Positions 22,870 through 34,481 are shown, counted from the first letter of the stretch. The stretch: 64,000 bases of DNA from Pomphorhynchus laevis (GCA_012934845.2 WNNJ02001313.1:58181-122180), one strand, 5' to 3'. A program made the numbers and translations. The notes: generated by a model not told the origin, from the letters alone.

Positions 22870-25740
22870 AAAATGCTATTCCAAGGCACGATCGAATCTT
22901 CGATATTTGTTGTGAATATTGAGCTCGGTTTTTAGAGATTGCAGTCTGGCGATCCGCTTTAATAATTGACTGGCTTCTTTACCGGCACCACTCCAGTGAG
23001 AAAAAACCACAGCTATGAATGTTGCGTGTTCAACAACAGTAACTCTTTCCGGATACTTGATCTTCTTTCTTGTTCCGTGATATTCAAAACATGCATCTAC
23101 TGTTTTCGAGCTGTTAAAATGTGCGTACGCGTTGAAAACGCATACATCCATGAGAGTACACACTGTTCTATCGCCATACACTGTGGACAAGAATACAGTC
23201 AAGCATTGACAGTCAAGCCATACAGAATCACATCATGACGTCATGAGTCACATCATGACGCATTGATGGAAGTCCGCCTAGCCTTCATGTAAGTGAGTTT
23301 GGTAATGATAATTGTTCTCCGCATTAACATTTTCTAGGAGCATTCTTCTGTAAGAGACCGTGCCGCGCTGCTAACGCATCTTTGAATTCAACATTATTTA
23401 ATCTCGTATTGGAATCATGAGTCGGGTATACACTGATCCAGGAAGAAATTTCTTTTTTAATAAGTGCTGGAGTGAGGTTTTCAGTTTGATATCTGAAATA
23501 AGGGATATATTAGCTAGTTCAGATTTTCTCTGATTTGTTTAGCGATTTGAGTTGAAGTCAGTATTTTATCCTGCACTTGATTGTGATCTGCATCCGTGAG
23601 ACCTTCCATACATGGAGCCCAAAGCGTTCTGGATGATGAATATTCCACATTTAAACAATTGTCTTCTCTAATACCAATTCCACCATTACGAACTCCTAAT
23701 TTGAAGACACGCCACAGAACATTGTTTTCAATTAGGTCAAGAACACACGTTATTTTGAAGAATTCCTTTATCGACATTGAAATAGGATCAAACCAATCAT
23801 CATGGCATAAATTCAAACGTTGTATGTATGTTAATTTGTGTTGAACTGAACGAGTTAAGGATGCGTAAGCGACTTGTATATCGTTTAGGCCAATTTCGGT
23901 TAACCGATTTATTGAATTTGAGATTGAAGCGACAGTTGTGCGAATGAACCTTTCGACGTACTGCGGATTTCCAATCGGTGTGCTCAGTACGATTTATTCA
24001 TCGTCACAGATGTTAACTCCTGTTTTATGGAAGATATCTCTCTAGGAGGGAAGGCTGTTATTATTAGCATATATTTTGCACTTGGCAGGATTAGTATAAA
24101 ATCCATATGCAGGGCCTATCGACGAGATTTGTTCAAATATTTTTTTACGAGATGCGGTGAGCCGATCACATTTCCATCGTCTGCATACCAGAAGTGATGC
24201 ATGCTTGGTGTTGATTCTTTAAGTCGTAATATAAGAGGAAGCGTCGCGGCCGCAAATACTGCCATTGAAAGTACATCGCCTTAAATGAAACCTTCTGATG
24301 ACCAAATAATTTCTTTATCTGTGGCGAGGATTGACGGATTTCGATATAAGTTTGTAAGGACGTTCGATAAAGCAAGGCAAACTTTGAGCACGTTGTGTAA
24401 AGCAGCTTTTCTGTTTATTCGATAAATGCATTATCTGCATCTATCGTTAATAGAACCGAGTTCTTTTATATAGAAAAGACTTCGCATAAGGAATGTATGG
24501 GATCATTCCACCTACTTTTTGAAGCTATGGTTGGGAAATGCTTAGAATAGCTTTAGATATTATCCTTCTTGGTCCTTCGCCAATACCTATTGGACGAACA
24601 CCAGGAATTTTTGCTCAACGGAATTAGCCTGCTTGCTGTTAGTGCTCTGATGGATGTTTCAAATATGTCCCTTGTTGCAAGGGAGCGTGCGAATACAGCC
24701 AAAGCACCTGCCAAACGATGTGATTCATTGCCGAAGTCACTAAGCATCTGCAACTAAGCCCGCATATCCGTGCCTGATGAACCAGCTCCACCCTTGACTT
24801 TTCGAGCACACGATATAATTAGGTCGGAGTCTATTGATTCAAAATCGATCTGGTGAAAATCGTTGTCGTTAAATAGTGATTAATGAATTACGCACTTTGC
24901 GTAATTTGCGCAGGTCTAGGATGTTTGTCAATTAGGATTTCCCGGACCGTCTTACCACCGATTAAAGATTCGAGATTGAGCATTGCGTTGTTTTTTACTT
25001 GGGGCCTAAAGTACTTTAACTGCAGCGGTTAGTTTCTCACCAAGAACCAATTTTCGAAAAGTTCTAGACCATTCACCACCACTTTGTCTGTGTAGTTTCT
25101 GCGAGTTCAGTGTTTGTAGGTAACGGGCTTCATCCATTATGCTATCGTAGTCTTCTGTTATCCAGTAGTATAAGCGCCGTACCAATAACGTATTTAATTG
25201 TTTGTGACTAGACTGTTGGCACCTTTGTAGTAGTAGTTGGCAAATAACACTAGCATCCATGAGGGATTCCTTGTTTGTGGATGCAGATTCAAATATCTGT
25301 GCGAGTAGGTTAATGAAAGTTTTAGACTCTGAACATCGGGGTAACCTGAAGATGTTGGGTTTCCATAGGACGATTTCATTAAATATACGCTCAATTACTT
25401 GATTCTTCAACGCCGACGATAATCGTTGGATTTATGATGGGCAAATTGGAACGCGTGCCGCTGTCTCGAGAAGCTTGTTGAGCAACTGTTACACCATTAA
25501 GTTGAGTTGCGTGACTAATAATCGTTACTGGAGACTGCGAATTGAGATTAACTGTTGTCGGACGTGTCCTGTTCTTGCATCTCGGTGCAGCACAATTTGT
25601 GCAAATCTTATTAACCTTTGCGCACTTGCAACTTTGACAGGCGGTAGCGGATCCGTTGCAAGAGCAACATTTAAGATGCGTATAGGGTTTACCTCTGGGC
25701 ATTTGTGTATTCAATATTGTATGTTAATTATTTTGTAATT
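22870..25740 (-). mobile_element. LINE family A, near full-length but broken
   Basis: One collinear minus-strand element of about 2.9 kb. In order: N-terminal CXC zinc cluster (25714-25560: CNGSATACQSCKCAK, CTNCAAPRCKN); helical region with VLWKPNIFRLPRCSESKTFI and LLVRRLYYWITEDYDSIM (25410-25130); fingers GGAGSSGTDMRA, ALTASRLIPLSKN and RPIGIGEGPRRI (24820-24550); palm LLTIDADNAF, GDVLSMAVFAAATLPLIL and WYADDGN (24450-24160); thumb and connector GVRNGGIGIRED (23700); NVEFKDALAARHG and GGLPSMRHD (23430-23270); C-terminal MDVCVFNAYAHFN, GTRKKIKYPERV and VEHATF (23150-22980). These match a family common in cnidarians and other invertebrates with a DVRVFNP nuclease-like C-terminus. At least one stop (at the Q before GDVL) and several frame changes break it. 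Confidence 0.75.
25391..25714 (-). pseudogene. LINE family A N-terminal CXC-type zinc cluster
   Basis: A 107-residue frame starting ATG at 25714 contains CCSCNGSATACQSCKCAKVN and KICTNCAAPRCKN, a cysteine spacing (CxC..C..CxC......C..C....C.N) typical of the N-terminus of this LINE family and reminiscent of tesmin/TSO1 CXC repeats. It is the probable 5' end of the element's ORF. Confidence 0.65.
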
Positions 25741-25867
25741 AACTTGAATAACAACGATTGCAAGTAGTTAGTAAATTTAATCAGTTGATCGGTACTTATA
25801 TATCCAAGCCGTCGTTGTTTGTAAGTAATTCCGTAAGTAATTGTATGTAGTTATAAGTAAAGAATTT

Positions 25868-25985
25868 ATTATTATATAAAATATTTTTTTCCAAAATCAA
25901 AATTTATTATTGATAACAGATAATTACAATTTACGGGTTACCCGCAAATGGGCTCTTATATTGTTATTACTATTAAACTTAGAAC
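25868..25985. repeat. ~105 bp dispersed repeat, copy 1
   Basis: CAAAATTTATTATTGATAAC, then AGATAATTACAATTTACGGG, TTACCCGCAAATGGGCTC recurs at 49425-49535 with few changes, in the same orientation. It follows the stop of the minus-strand frame at 25979-26194, so it may be the 3' untranslated end of an unrecognised element. Confidence 0.65.
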
Positions 25986-26194
25986 GTTATTTGTGATTTT
26001 GTGTGATCATTGGTTGTTGCTTTCTGACATGCGAAGGTTTCATCCTTATTGACATTAAAACAGTCTTTGCAATAAGGGTTGAGATCCTTGATCGTAGGAT
26101 TCATATACAATCTATGTACGAAGAATGAGTGCGAGTGGATGTTTGACTTGATATTTGTTTGAGTACAGCGTTCGTTGTCAGATCCATCCCTCAT
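25979..26194 (-). CDS. unrecognised open frame, 71 residues
   Basis: Starts MRDGSDNERCTQTNIKSN and includes HSHSFFVHRLYMNPTIKDLN and CKDCFNVNKDETFACQK. Composition is coding-like and contains four cysteines in a C..C...C-type arrangement, but I do not recognise a family. Being followed by a dispersed repeat (copy at 49425), it probably belongs to a mobile element. Confidence 0.25.
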   Translation of the reverse strand: MRDGSDNERCTQTNIKSNIHSHSFFVHRLYMNPTIKDLNPYCKDCFNVNKDETFACQKATTNDHTKSQITF

Positions 26195-26589
26195 GTGGTC
26201 GATAATATAATCGGATTAAGGGATGCATGCTCAACTTTCACTATTCGTTAATTATATTTTGCATTTTTGCGATTTTCGTGGTATTAGAAAGGGGTCTGAT
26301 ATTCTTGATATGGAGTATGAAGTAGTCAATATATCCATAAAGGACCGGTCCGTAGCATTCCCAAATAGGTCGTTGCAAGAAATATCTGCCTTGCATCTCT
26401 ATCTTGCGATGTTGTATTGTTATCAAATTCAATAGATTGAGGTACATGATTAAGTTGAGGCTCTTTTATTACGCACTTTCAAAACGTGCTTAAACAATAT
26501 ATAATATAATAATTATGATAATAAATAATTATAATATATATAATTTTATATATATTAAGTTATATATAAGCAAATCTTGATTGTATTGT

Positions 26590-27760
26590 TTATAAGACGT
26601 TATCGGATAGTTATATTGATAATACGTCTGATACATTGCATTTAAATCGTCTCAAGCTTCTAAATGTCTGTATTTAGCACTGTCAAAAGAAGGAAAAGAA
26701 GAATTTGTATCACTTGAAAGTTGTGTATGCAATTGCAATAATAGTGTCGCTTGAAGGCAGTCTAGTAGTCTCCTTCTAATCCAAGTGTGAAGTATATCAT
26801 CTACTGATAAGTCGTAATAAGGAAGAAACGACAATTGTTTAGATTGTTTGTTTTAACTTACTTCCGCGATTATCGTCGAAGTAATTAATTAATCAATTTA
26901 TTTTAATTGATCATTTAATTAATTAACCAATTAATTAAATGATCAATTCGTCAATTGTAGTATAGTTATTGCGTTCTGAATAGTGTTTAGACACAGTAAT
27001 ATAAGGTATGCTAGGTTTTTGACGTGCAGTATAAGTTTTCTTGTGCATTACAATAATGATGTCGTTATGTTGACGTATAAGGATCTATTTCTGCAGCTTT
27101 TAGTAAAGAGCATCCCATATCGATGAATCCTAATAACTACGGAACGACAGAGATAGTTCGATTTTACTTAATTTAGAGTCTGCTACAATAGTATTTGAAT
27201 AATCCGCCAAATGTCGATCGCTCACTAAATAATGTCCTTAGACCCGTTAGTGTAAGTTATGCCAAGTTTGTGACTTGCAATTTCGCACATAACTGCAAAT
27301 TAAATTAATAATGTCGTTAACTGGTTGTCAACTGGTCGACATTTGCAGCCAGCATCAGGATGGTACCTTATTTACGAGTTGTAATAAAGAAGCGCAATCA
27401 TTAGGATTGATTGTTTCAACTTCTTTAGTGTCTACCGCATTGATTAATTTGAATAATCAATCAATACATATTTTTATTTCACCGATTTCACCGATTTCCC
27501 ATACTGATGAATCGTACTAACGAAGAAATGCCAGACAATAGAAATTGTTTGTTTCTACTTCCTTCGGCGTCTACCTGCAATGAAATTTAAAAAATCCGAT
27601 GAAAATATTTTATCTTAATTGATTAATTTGCAAATGGTAATGTGGTGATTACGTGCTGGATAGTGTATTTAGATACATTATTGTAAGGCTTGCCAGGTTT
27701 ATGACTTGTAGTATCACAGTTTCCCTGTGTATTGTAATAATAACGGCTTAATTGGCCTCT
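26590..27760. repeat. diverged long tandem repeat, period about 690 bp
   Basis: Blocks recur in order: AGAAACGACAATTGTTTAG (26823) and AGAAATGCCAGACAATAG (27520); ATTGCGTTCTGAATAGTGTT (26966) and ATTACGTGCTGGATAGTG (27648); TAAGGTATGCTAGGTTTTTG (27003), TAAGTTATGCCAAGTTTGTG (27248) and TAAGGCTTGCCAGGTTTATG (27683). The array looks old, with unequal unit lengths. Open frames within it (for example 26652-26834 minus) have no recognised family. Confidence 0.5.
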
Positions 27761-27814
27761 CGGAGTCACATGCAGTCAACAATCAGGAGATACTTATGAT
27801 TATGTACGAAATCA

Positions 27815-28190
27815 TTTTTAGCCAGACGCGGAAGAAGGACGATAACAGTAGCAAGTACCGTTTCGTCATCACAATGACTCATCAGTGCCAGATCCCTCCC
27901 ACTGCTGGATACAGAGGAGGACTGGCAGACGGCACACGAGTCATGTGTATGAAGTACCAGAAAGATTTCTGTAGCCGATAACAAAAGAGACCTGCGCTGG
28001 CATTTGCCAGTGCTTTTGCTAATGATCCTATTTGGTGAAGCAGCAGTGCTGATTTGGCACTCAATGTGAAGTTACCAGAAATCTTTCTGGTACTTCATAC
28101 ACATGACTCGTGTGCCGTCTGCCAGTCCTCCTCTGTATTTAGCAGTGGGAGGGATCTGGCACTGATGAGTCATTGTGATGTCATTGAGAA
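27815..28190 (-). mobile_element. ribozyme fold-back element, copy 1
   Basis: A hairpin element: 27880-27975 and 28070-28180 are near-perfect inverted arms (GTGCCAGATCCCTCCCACT..., AGGAGGACTGGCAGACGGCA, GAAGTACCAGAAAGATTTCT) around a loop of about 95 bp. Other copies are at 38990-39310 and 54562-54885. The loop reads TGCTAATGATCCTATTTGG in this copy but is inverted relative to the left arm in the 39 kb copy. A complete hammerhead lies on the minus strand of the left arm; the right arm has most of one on the plus strand but lacks the GAAA box. No transposase: non-autonomous. Confidence 0.75.
27857..27933 (-). ncRNA. type III hammerhead ribozyme, intact core
   Basis: Minus strand, 77 nt. Stem III is open: GCCGU at the 5' end pairs with ACGGU at the 3' end. 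The cleavage triplet is GUC, followed by closed stem I (UGCCAG with CUGGCA), the box CUGAUGA, stem II (GUCA-UUGUGA-UGAC) and the box GAAA. Every invariant nucleotide of the hammerhead core is present and all three stems form by eye. It should self-cleave RNA transcribed from this strand, releasing a 5'-hydroxyl end starting UGCCAG. Sister copies lie at 39076-39152 and 54634-54710. Confidence 0.85.
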
Positions 28191-28226
28191 TTGTGTAGGA
28201 TTCTGGAGGAATCCTACACAATTCTC
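28186..28226. repeat. perfect 18 bp hairpin
   Basis: GAGAATTGTGTAGGATTC (28186-28203) and its exact complement (28209-28226) flank TGGAG. It starts where the right arm of the ribozyme fold-back breaks off, replacing the expected GAAA box, so it is probably a repair or template-switch scar. Confidence 0.75.
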
Positions 28227-28259
28227 TTCACGTATTAGTAGGAATTATTTAATATTTTA

Positions 28260-29060
28260 ATATTTATAGATATAATATTTGATAGAATATTATATTCTAA
28301 TGACGGCGGTCATCAGGTTTAAGTTTTATTTAGTTTCAAGTGTGATAATATATATACAAGGAGTCCGTTAAAAATAACATTTGTTTTAAAAAGTCTTTAT
28401 TATTTTTCACTAACATAAACGGAACTGGTTTATATTTAAAAAATTGTCAAGCATTTGCAAATTAACATCAAACGCATACAATGCACATTAGAATCGGTAA
28501 TTATTGAAAAACTTAAAAAATCACAATAACGAAATTAATAAAGAAACAAAAAACCAGAACCATTCAAATGAAATAAAATTAACTAATTGAATTTTCAATT
28601 GCTTGATATTAAAAATTGAGTGGCAAGGAAAATTAAAAATTCTAAAAGGTTTTTAACCTTTAAAAAATCTTTCTTTTAAAATAGCTTTCTCTATTATGCT
28701 TAATAGCACTTTCACGGAAAGTTACTTATACGCATTAGATGTATTAAAGTATATATGCGATTGAAATAGAGTGTTCTCATCGATAAAATGTTAAGAGTTA
28801 AAAATTTCATTTGATGTTCACACAAACTTAACAGCTTTACTTCAGATTGTTTACTATTGCTAACTTTCTTAAAATGCTTAAAATAATGTTAGTTTTGCAT
28901 GTAATCATTAAAATTACGAATTATCAAGCTCAAATAGATTTCTAAACTCGATATCGCTATAATGTAATTGCTCAGTACTAAGTAAGAAATGGACATGTTG
29001 ATGAAAATATTTTTGTGATTCAGACATTAATTATTTATTTTTCATTAAATAAGCACGATT
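28260..29060. other. AT-rich, no gene
   Basis: About 800 bp without coding frames or recognised repeats. Confidence 0.4.
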
Positions 29061-29570
29061 TATAGCTTAATAGCAGTTCTTCCTGGTGACCTCTAACCTT
29101 TATTCTGATACATAATATGTTATTTATTAGTTAATTCATAAATATTGACTTTATTTTAAATTTTAACTTTATATAAAATTAAAATCTTATAAAATTATTA
29201 AATTATTTATTCAATTATTAAATTATTCAATTATTTTATTTTTATTTATCATTATGTTTAATTTATAAATAATTTAATATACGTAAACTCAGTTATTGAT
29301 TTAATATAAAAATTATATTAAAATGAAATATATTGCATGTAATATATCTAAATTTAATTATAATATAATTTTATTAAATTAAAATGATATTAAAATTGCA
29401 CAGTGACATTCATAAGAATTGAATTTTATTTTAAATGTTTTCTTTATATAAATATCATTTATATAAAATCTTATATAATGATTTATTATTATATTATTTT
29501 ATTTATCATTGTTTAATTTATAAATAATTTAATATACGTAGACTCAGTTACCTGATCTTTGCGTTTTCAT
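29061..29570 (+). repeat. two truncated PLE 3' tails
   Basis: GCAGTTCTTCCTGGTGACCT, TTATTCTGATACATAATATG and TTATTTATTAGTTAATTCAT at 29078-29150 match the PLE 3' block of 19600 and 37700. The following AT-rich tail ends ATACGTAAACTCAGTTATTG (29280) and again ATACGTAGACTCAGTTACCT (29533), so two tails are joined in tandem. The upstream pseudoknot half is missing. Confidence 0.5.
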
Positions 29571-29961
29571 ATAATTTTTTGGAAATAAACCAAAGTCCAT
29601 CTAGTATATTTTGTATCCAAAGCTTACATTGAGCGTTGACGATAAATGTAACAAAATATTAATTTTAATAATAATTTTAATATTAATTTTCATAAAAAAG
29701 AAAATCCTTATAACCTTTGACGATCAAATTCTTAAAATTCGACATTAATTTGATAACTTCAATAACTTCACATAAAAATGAAAACATGACATTAAATCAA
29801 TCATTACGTTTACGATTTGTAGAAATATGACATCAAATACAAAAGTTTATACATATATGTAATATATATGTAAATATAAAACATGTTTTACAAGTATGTT
29901 GTAAAAATTTACTCCAAATTTTTGGAGTAAATTTAGCAAAAAAAAATATTTCTGCTGACAG

Positions 29962-30053
29962 TGGGATTCCATAGCCGTGATACTAATCTTGAAGCGCTTG
30001 TTGCATCTGTGGGGGACTCAAAAATGGCTGTAGAACGTAATAAAGACTCTTGA
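29962..30053 (+). CDS. candidate last exon of an unknown host gene
   Basis: An acceptor-like CTGCTGACAG precedes a plus-strand frame that needs one base from an upstream exon and then reads GFHSRDTNLEALVASVGDSK, MAVERNKDS and TGA. Base composition jumps from AT-rich to balanced exactly at the acceptor and falls back after the stop. No family is recognised and I found no matching upstream exon, so the call rests on splice site and composition only. Confidence 0.35.
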
Positions 30054-31173
30054 CTTTTATTTGAATACAATTATTGTTAAAATTTAAAATTAAAAAGTAA
30101 ATTTATAATCGCCAATTTTTAGAAGCTACTGCTGTAATATTTAAGCTATGTTTTTAAGCCTGTAAGTAGCAATTTAATTTGGTAAGCATTTGTTACATAG
30201 CTTTTTGAAAGCTACAAGTCGAAAGCTTGTAAAATAAGATATAATTGTAGTATAATCAATATTTATGTTTTTTAAAACGGTATTATTTGAATCTTATCAT
30301 AAAACGTCATCCACGAATTTAGTAATGTTAGTTAATAATGTGGCCATTCTTTAAAATAAGCCACGATATATTTGTTATATATTCAATGTTATCTGTACAA
30401 AGTTATTCAAAATTTACTAAAATTATAGAAAAATAGTTTTCGAGTTAAAAATTAAAAAGATGAAAGAGGGTTTGAGATATTATAGCATAGCGTATAAAAG
30501 TGATATCACAATCTTGTCATATTTTATGATGTCGCAAAAAAAGATTAAAAATTTTACTTAAAAAATATTTTTGCTTTAAGTTTTAGCATTTTGAGAAATT
30601 CAAAAACAAAGATTATTTTAAAACTTATTAAAACATCTAATAAGACAATATAAATTAAGAAAGACACGAGTTAAATAATCCGAAAATTCTGACTCTTATT
30701 TTCGTTCACACACTGGATATGACCTTTCTTACCCCATCCTCTACTCACTGTTTATTGATTAACTATTTTATTTCTTTTTATAATGTTTTATAGTATTTAG
30801 AATTAATATTTTTTAAATTTAAGTGTTTTAAATATGGCACATTATTTCCTAAATTCTATCTGTATTAAATAAGTTTGAAGAAATACCAGGAATACAAACA
30901 AAATTATTTAACGTTTTCTTCTGAAGCCATATCAATCTAATATAAATGCTCATAATTAGAAAACAACATAAATCCAGAGTCACGTGTAGTCTAAATTATA
31001 AATATATTTATCATTCAATCCAAATGGATAATCACCCATAACACGACCAATAAACTGCAAATCACGTCCCGTCTTTAGTTTGTGCCTCTAAATGTTGATG
31101 ATACAACGGTATATCTAATGATGTGCTTGTCATCATTAACTATGATATGGCATACCAATGCATCACTCTCCTT
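30054..31173. other. AT-rich, no gene
   Basis: No frame or repeat that I can support over about 1.1 kb. Confidence 0.4.
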
Positions 31174-31240
31174 TATATTTGCCTTGTATTTTATACGATG
31201 TATATTATATATACATCGTATAATATACAAGGCAAATATA
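31174..31240. repeat. 67 bp palindrome
   Basis: TATATTTGCCTTGTAT, TTTATACGATGTATAT and its complement form an inverted repeat with a ~30 bp stem centred at about 31207; a third half-copy TATACGATGTATATTATATC follows at 31254. Confidence 0.7.
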
Positions 31241-31269
31241 TTTACTTGTATATATACGATGTATATTAT

Positions 31270-32720
31270 ATCTTTAGTGGCATAATTGAAATGTCCTTTC
31301 GAATAAGGTAGTTTTGAATAAAGGTTGTGCAAATATAGGTATCGGTGTTATCTATGGACTCACAAGTCTTTAATCTAGGAAGTTTAAGTGACATGCATCC
31401 ATTTACATTTATTGTTATGTCACTAACATTTTCAGATTCATTCTTAGTCAAGTAGTTACCTAATTTAGGAGCTACTTCAAATACAATGTTTTCTGAATTT
31501 GATTCGGAATCTTTCCTCATTTGAATCATGTATTTTCTTAAGTTCGCGAGGCCTAGATCATAGGATAAAACCAACAAGCGCCTATTTCGCATGAACTCAC
31601 TATAACTATTTTTTATCAGGTTGCGTGATCCATTCTCTGTACCTTATGTATGTGTTGATATGTTTGTCGATAGGAATATCCTCTATTTAATAAAATATTC
31701 CTAAAATCTTTAAATGCAATTTCCATATCACTTATATCCATGTAAGCCCTTCTCCGTTGTAAAGATTCTCTGTACCTTATGTATGTGTTGGTATGTTTGT
31801 CGATAGGAATATCCTCTATTCAATAAAATATTCCTAAAATCTTTAAATGCAATTTCCATATCACTTATATCCATGTAAGCCCTTCTCCGTTGTAAAGATT
31901 CCGTATAAATCATAGCTCTTTTGATGATTAAAGTATGACAAGACCCCAGATGAAGTAACAAATCATTTTTTGATGTGGCTATTTTATAAATTGTGTTTGA
32001 TATTGTTACTGTAATTACACTATTACATCTATAAGTAGCAATTCATTACTAGCTTCGAAATTTAAATATAGTGGCCCATTTTTCAATTCATTCTTAAATA
32101 GATTCAATTTCTCAGAGGACAATGAACACTCAGGAGATATGGACGTCCTCATGGTTGTTTCTTCAACTTGTTTGTAGTAAGTATCGTTAAATCGAAAGAG
32201 GTTATGTACAAGAATAAGCTAATAGATTCCTGCATATGGAATGTTTGTGTAGAGTGAAGTGATATCAGCTGTAAATATTGTTAGCTTGTCGTCTATTTAA
32301 TTTGCGAATGAATTGCAGTGAGCTCCTGATTAGCCAGTGGTATAAGTAATGTGAGTATTTGTTTAGATATGTTTTCCATTGCCGTGTTTTTACAGCTTAC
32401 AATCGGTCGACCTACAAAATGTTTCTGGCTTGTGTACCTTTGGCAGCATATAAAAGGAGCCAAAATTCATATTTGTTGGTGTTCATATTTAAAGTTGGTA
32501 ATTTCCCAGTTTTTGAGAACAATATCCTTCATAAGATGATCTTCGAGATCACGCAAGCTACTACTAAGACATCCGTATTAACTTGCCTATATGAATCTGC
32601 AGATATTTGCCGGATTCCTTCGGAAACGAAGTCTCCTAAACAACTGAAAAGCATCATTTATCTGCCTTCTTAAAAGCACAGTCGTATCCTTTTTTCAAAC
32701 AATATATTATCGACTGTTCA
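31270..32720 (-). mobile_element. second Penelope-like lineage, heavily decayed
   Basis: Minus strand, in order: RPIVSCKNTAMENISKQ (about 32400), LTIFTADITSLYTNIPYAGI (about 32260; motif A as in PLE-type RTs), LKNGPLYLNFEASNELLLID (about 32060), SCHTLIIKRAMIYTESLQRR (31940-31890) with LLNRGYSYRQTY (31810), and RNRRLLVLSYDLGLANLRKY (31590-31530). The block order fits the RT-to-endonuclease connector of Neptune/Poseidon-like PLEs. It clearly differs from the YIDDI family at 18-19 kb. Palm motifs B and C are not readable. Multiple stops and frame changes. Confidence 0.6.
31635..31900. repeat. 133 bp near-perfect tandem duplication
   Basis: 31635-31767 (CTCTGTACCTTATGTATGTG ... TTGTAAAGATT) is repeated immediately at 31768-31900 with about two substitutions. 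It lies inside the decayed PLE frame and is much younger than the element's other damage. Confidence 0.85.
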
Positions 32721-33629
32721 TTAGATATATTTCTCGATTTTTGAACTTGCTTATTCTAAACGTATTTCTTCCAAATTTTCTCTATTGTTCGTTTTTGACT
32801 TGTAGATGGTTGATTAGTTTTTTCATATATAACATTAATGGAATGGTTCAAGTTTTTCGCAACTTTAAATCTACTATACTTCATAAGAGCTATCGAAAAA
32901 TTTAGTCCCATCTGAAATACCTTTTCTCCTCTGTTGCCGGATTAATTGAAGGTGATGATTCTACTACATATATTTCATTGTTAATTTTACGAGGTATCCG
33001 TGCAAATCCTCCGCAAGTTGAATGTCATTCTTGTGGGTAAGCTCGGCAGCGTTTATTTTTATTTTTAACCACCATACATATTAACTTTTAAGTTAATATG
33101 TATCTATACCGATCATCATCAGTATCTTCACTTATGATATTGTATGCATGGCCATAATATCGCTGAATAATGTGTGTAAGTTACCTTAGAGCTAAATTAT
33201 TTACCTTAGAGCTAAATTCCAAGATTTTTCAATCGATTTATCAAATTCAGTTCAACCAGTTTTATTCATTCAGTTTGTGTATTATTATTTATACACAAAC
33301 GTTTTTATGCCATTTTTAGTCCATTTAGAATTATGTTGTTGCCAATACAAAATGATAAAAGCTAGTAGTGAAAATGTGTTGAAGACTTTTATATATAATA
33401 GTTCAATCACTTAAAATATTGAAACAAAAAAGATAAAATTTTATTGAAAATATATTCTTTACTTTTTTGCTTCAATAATTTAACTGATTGAACAATTATA
33501 AAATTGAATCCGAATAGAATTATATATATAATTATTTTTATTACAAAAAATTAAAATTTAATTAAATTAAATTTATATTAAATTTAATAAAAAATTAAAA
33601 TTTAAATTGTAAAATTAAATTGATTATTA
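32721..33629. other. no gene recognised
   Basis: Probably more of the decayed PLE to about 33050 (minus frames are short), then AT-rich filler with a small hairpin ATTAACTTTTAAGTTAAT near 33080. Confidence 0.35.
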
Positions 33630-34282
33630 GATATTTGATGGAATACGCAATTCTGGATTAGTTTTAAACATGGAACGTTAGTTTTAAACATTTTCACTAG
33701 TTTTAATAGTGAATGCTTAAATAAAAATATAAAATCAATATTTAAGGATTATATTAGAAATATTGAAGAAACAGAACGCAATCGCAGAAATCTTAATTTT
33801 GATAAAATAAATGAACATATATGCACTCATAATCTGGAATTAAATAAAAACAATGAATTAAGGAAAATGCTATCAAAAGTGTATAAATAAAGATTAAATA
33901 ATAATAACAATAGAAATAAAATTTATAATTCGTTTAAATGCTTACTTTGCTATGCTTATTAATAGTAAAAGCTTAAATACATCAAAGATAAGCATTTGGA
34001 AATATTATATATTTGATAAAATTAGAGAGAAAATGAAAATAACAAACAATTATAAAAGGAAAGATCAAATTTATAAATATATGCGTACAGAACTTACTAA
34101 TAAATAAAAATAAATGAACAATATTTAATTTATTCGATAAAATAAATGAACTTGAAGTACTCTATAATTAATTAAAAATTGTGAATTAATTAAAAATTGT
34201 AATAAAAAAATAATAGTATTAAATGTAATAAAATTATGAATGTACATATTTGATGGAATACGCAAGTCTGGATTAGCTCTTA
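33630..34282 (+). repeat. 615 bp interval bounded by a 30 bp direct repeat
   Basis: ATATTTGATGGAATACGCAA, TTCTGGATTAG at 33632 recurs at 34247 (one mismatch). Between them plus-strand frames such as ETERNRRNLNFDKINEHI and SIWKYYIFDKIREKMKIT have the A/T-biased codon use of the local PLEs and may be a PLE N-terminal remnant, but no motif proves it. Confidence 0.4.
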
Positions 34283-34481
34283 CGTTTTTTAAAAGGTATT
34301 TTTTTCACAAGCAGTGAAATTATTTAAACGTATAAATGACTTTAAACTTATGACTTTCATACCTAAGAATTCAATCACACAATTTTGATTTTATTTCGTT
34401 TATTCGTTCTAAAGTTTTCATAGTGGATTATCGGATTCATTTAAATATAGGTTTCGCGTCCGCGTAAAGTAAAGGCATTTA

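Noticed and set aside
27766-28064. Frames of 60-84 residues in the ribozyme fold-back
   Set aside because: They read through inverted arms and the hammerhead; similar peptides in copy 2 follow from DNA identity, not coding selection.
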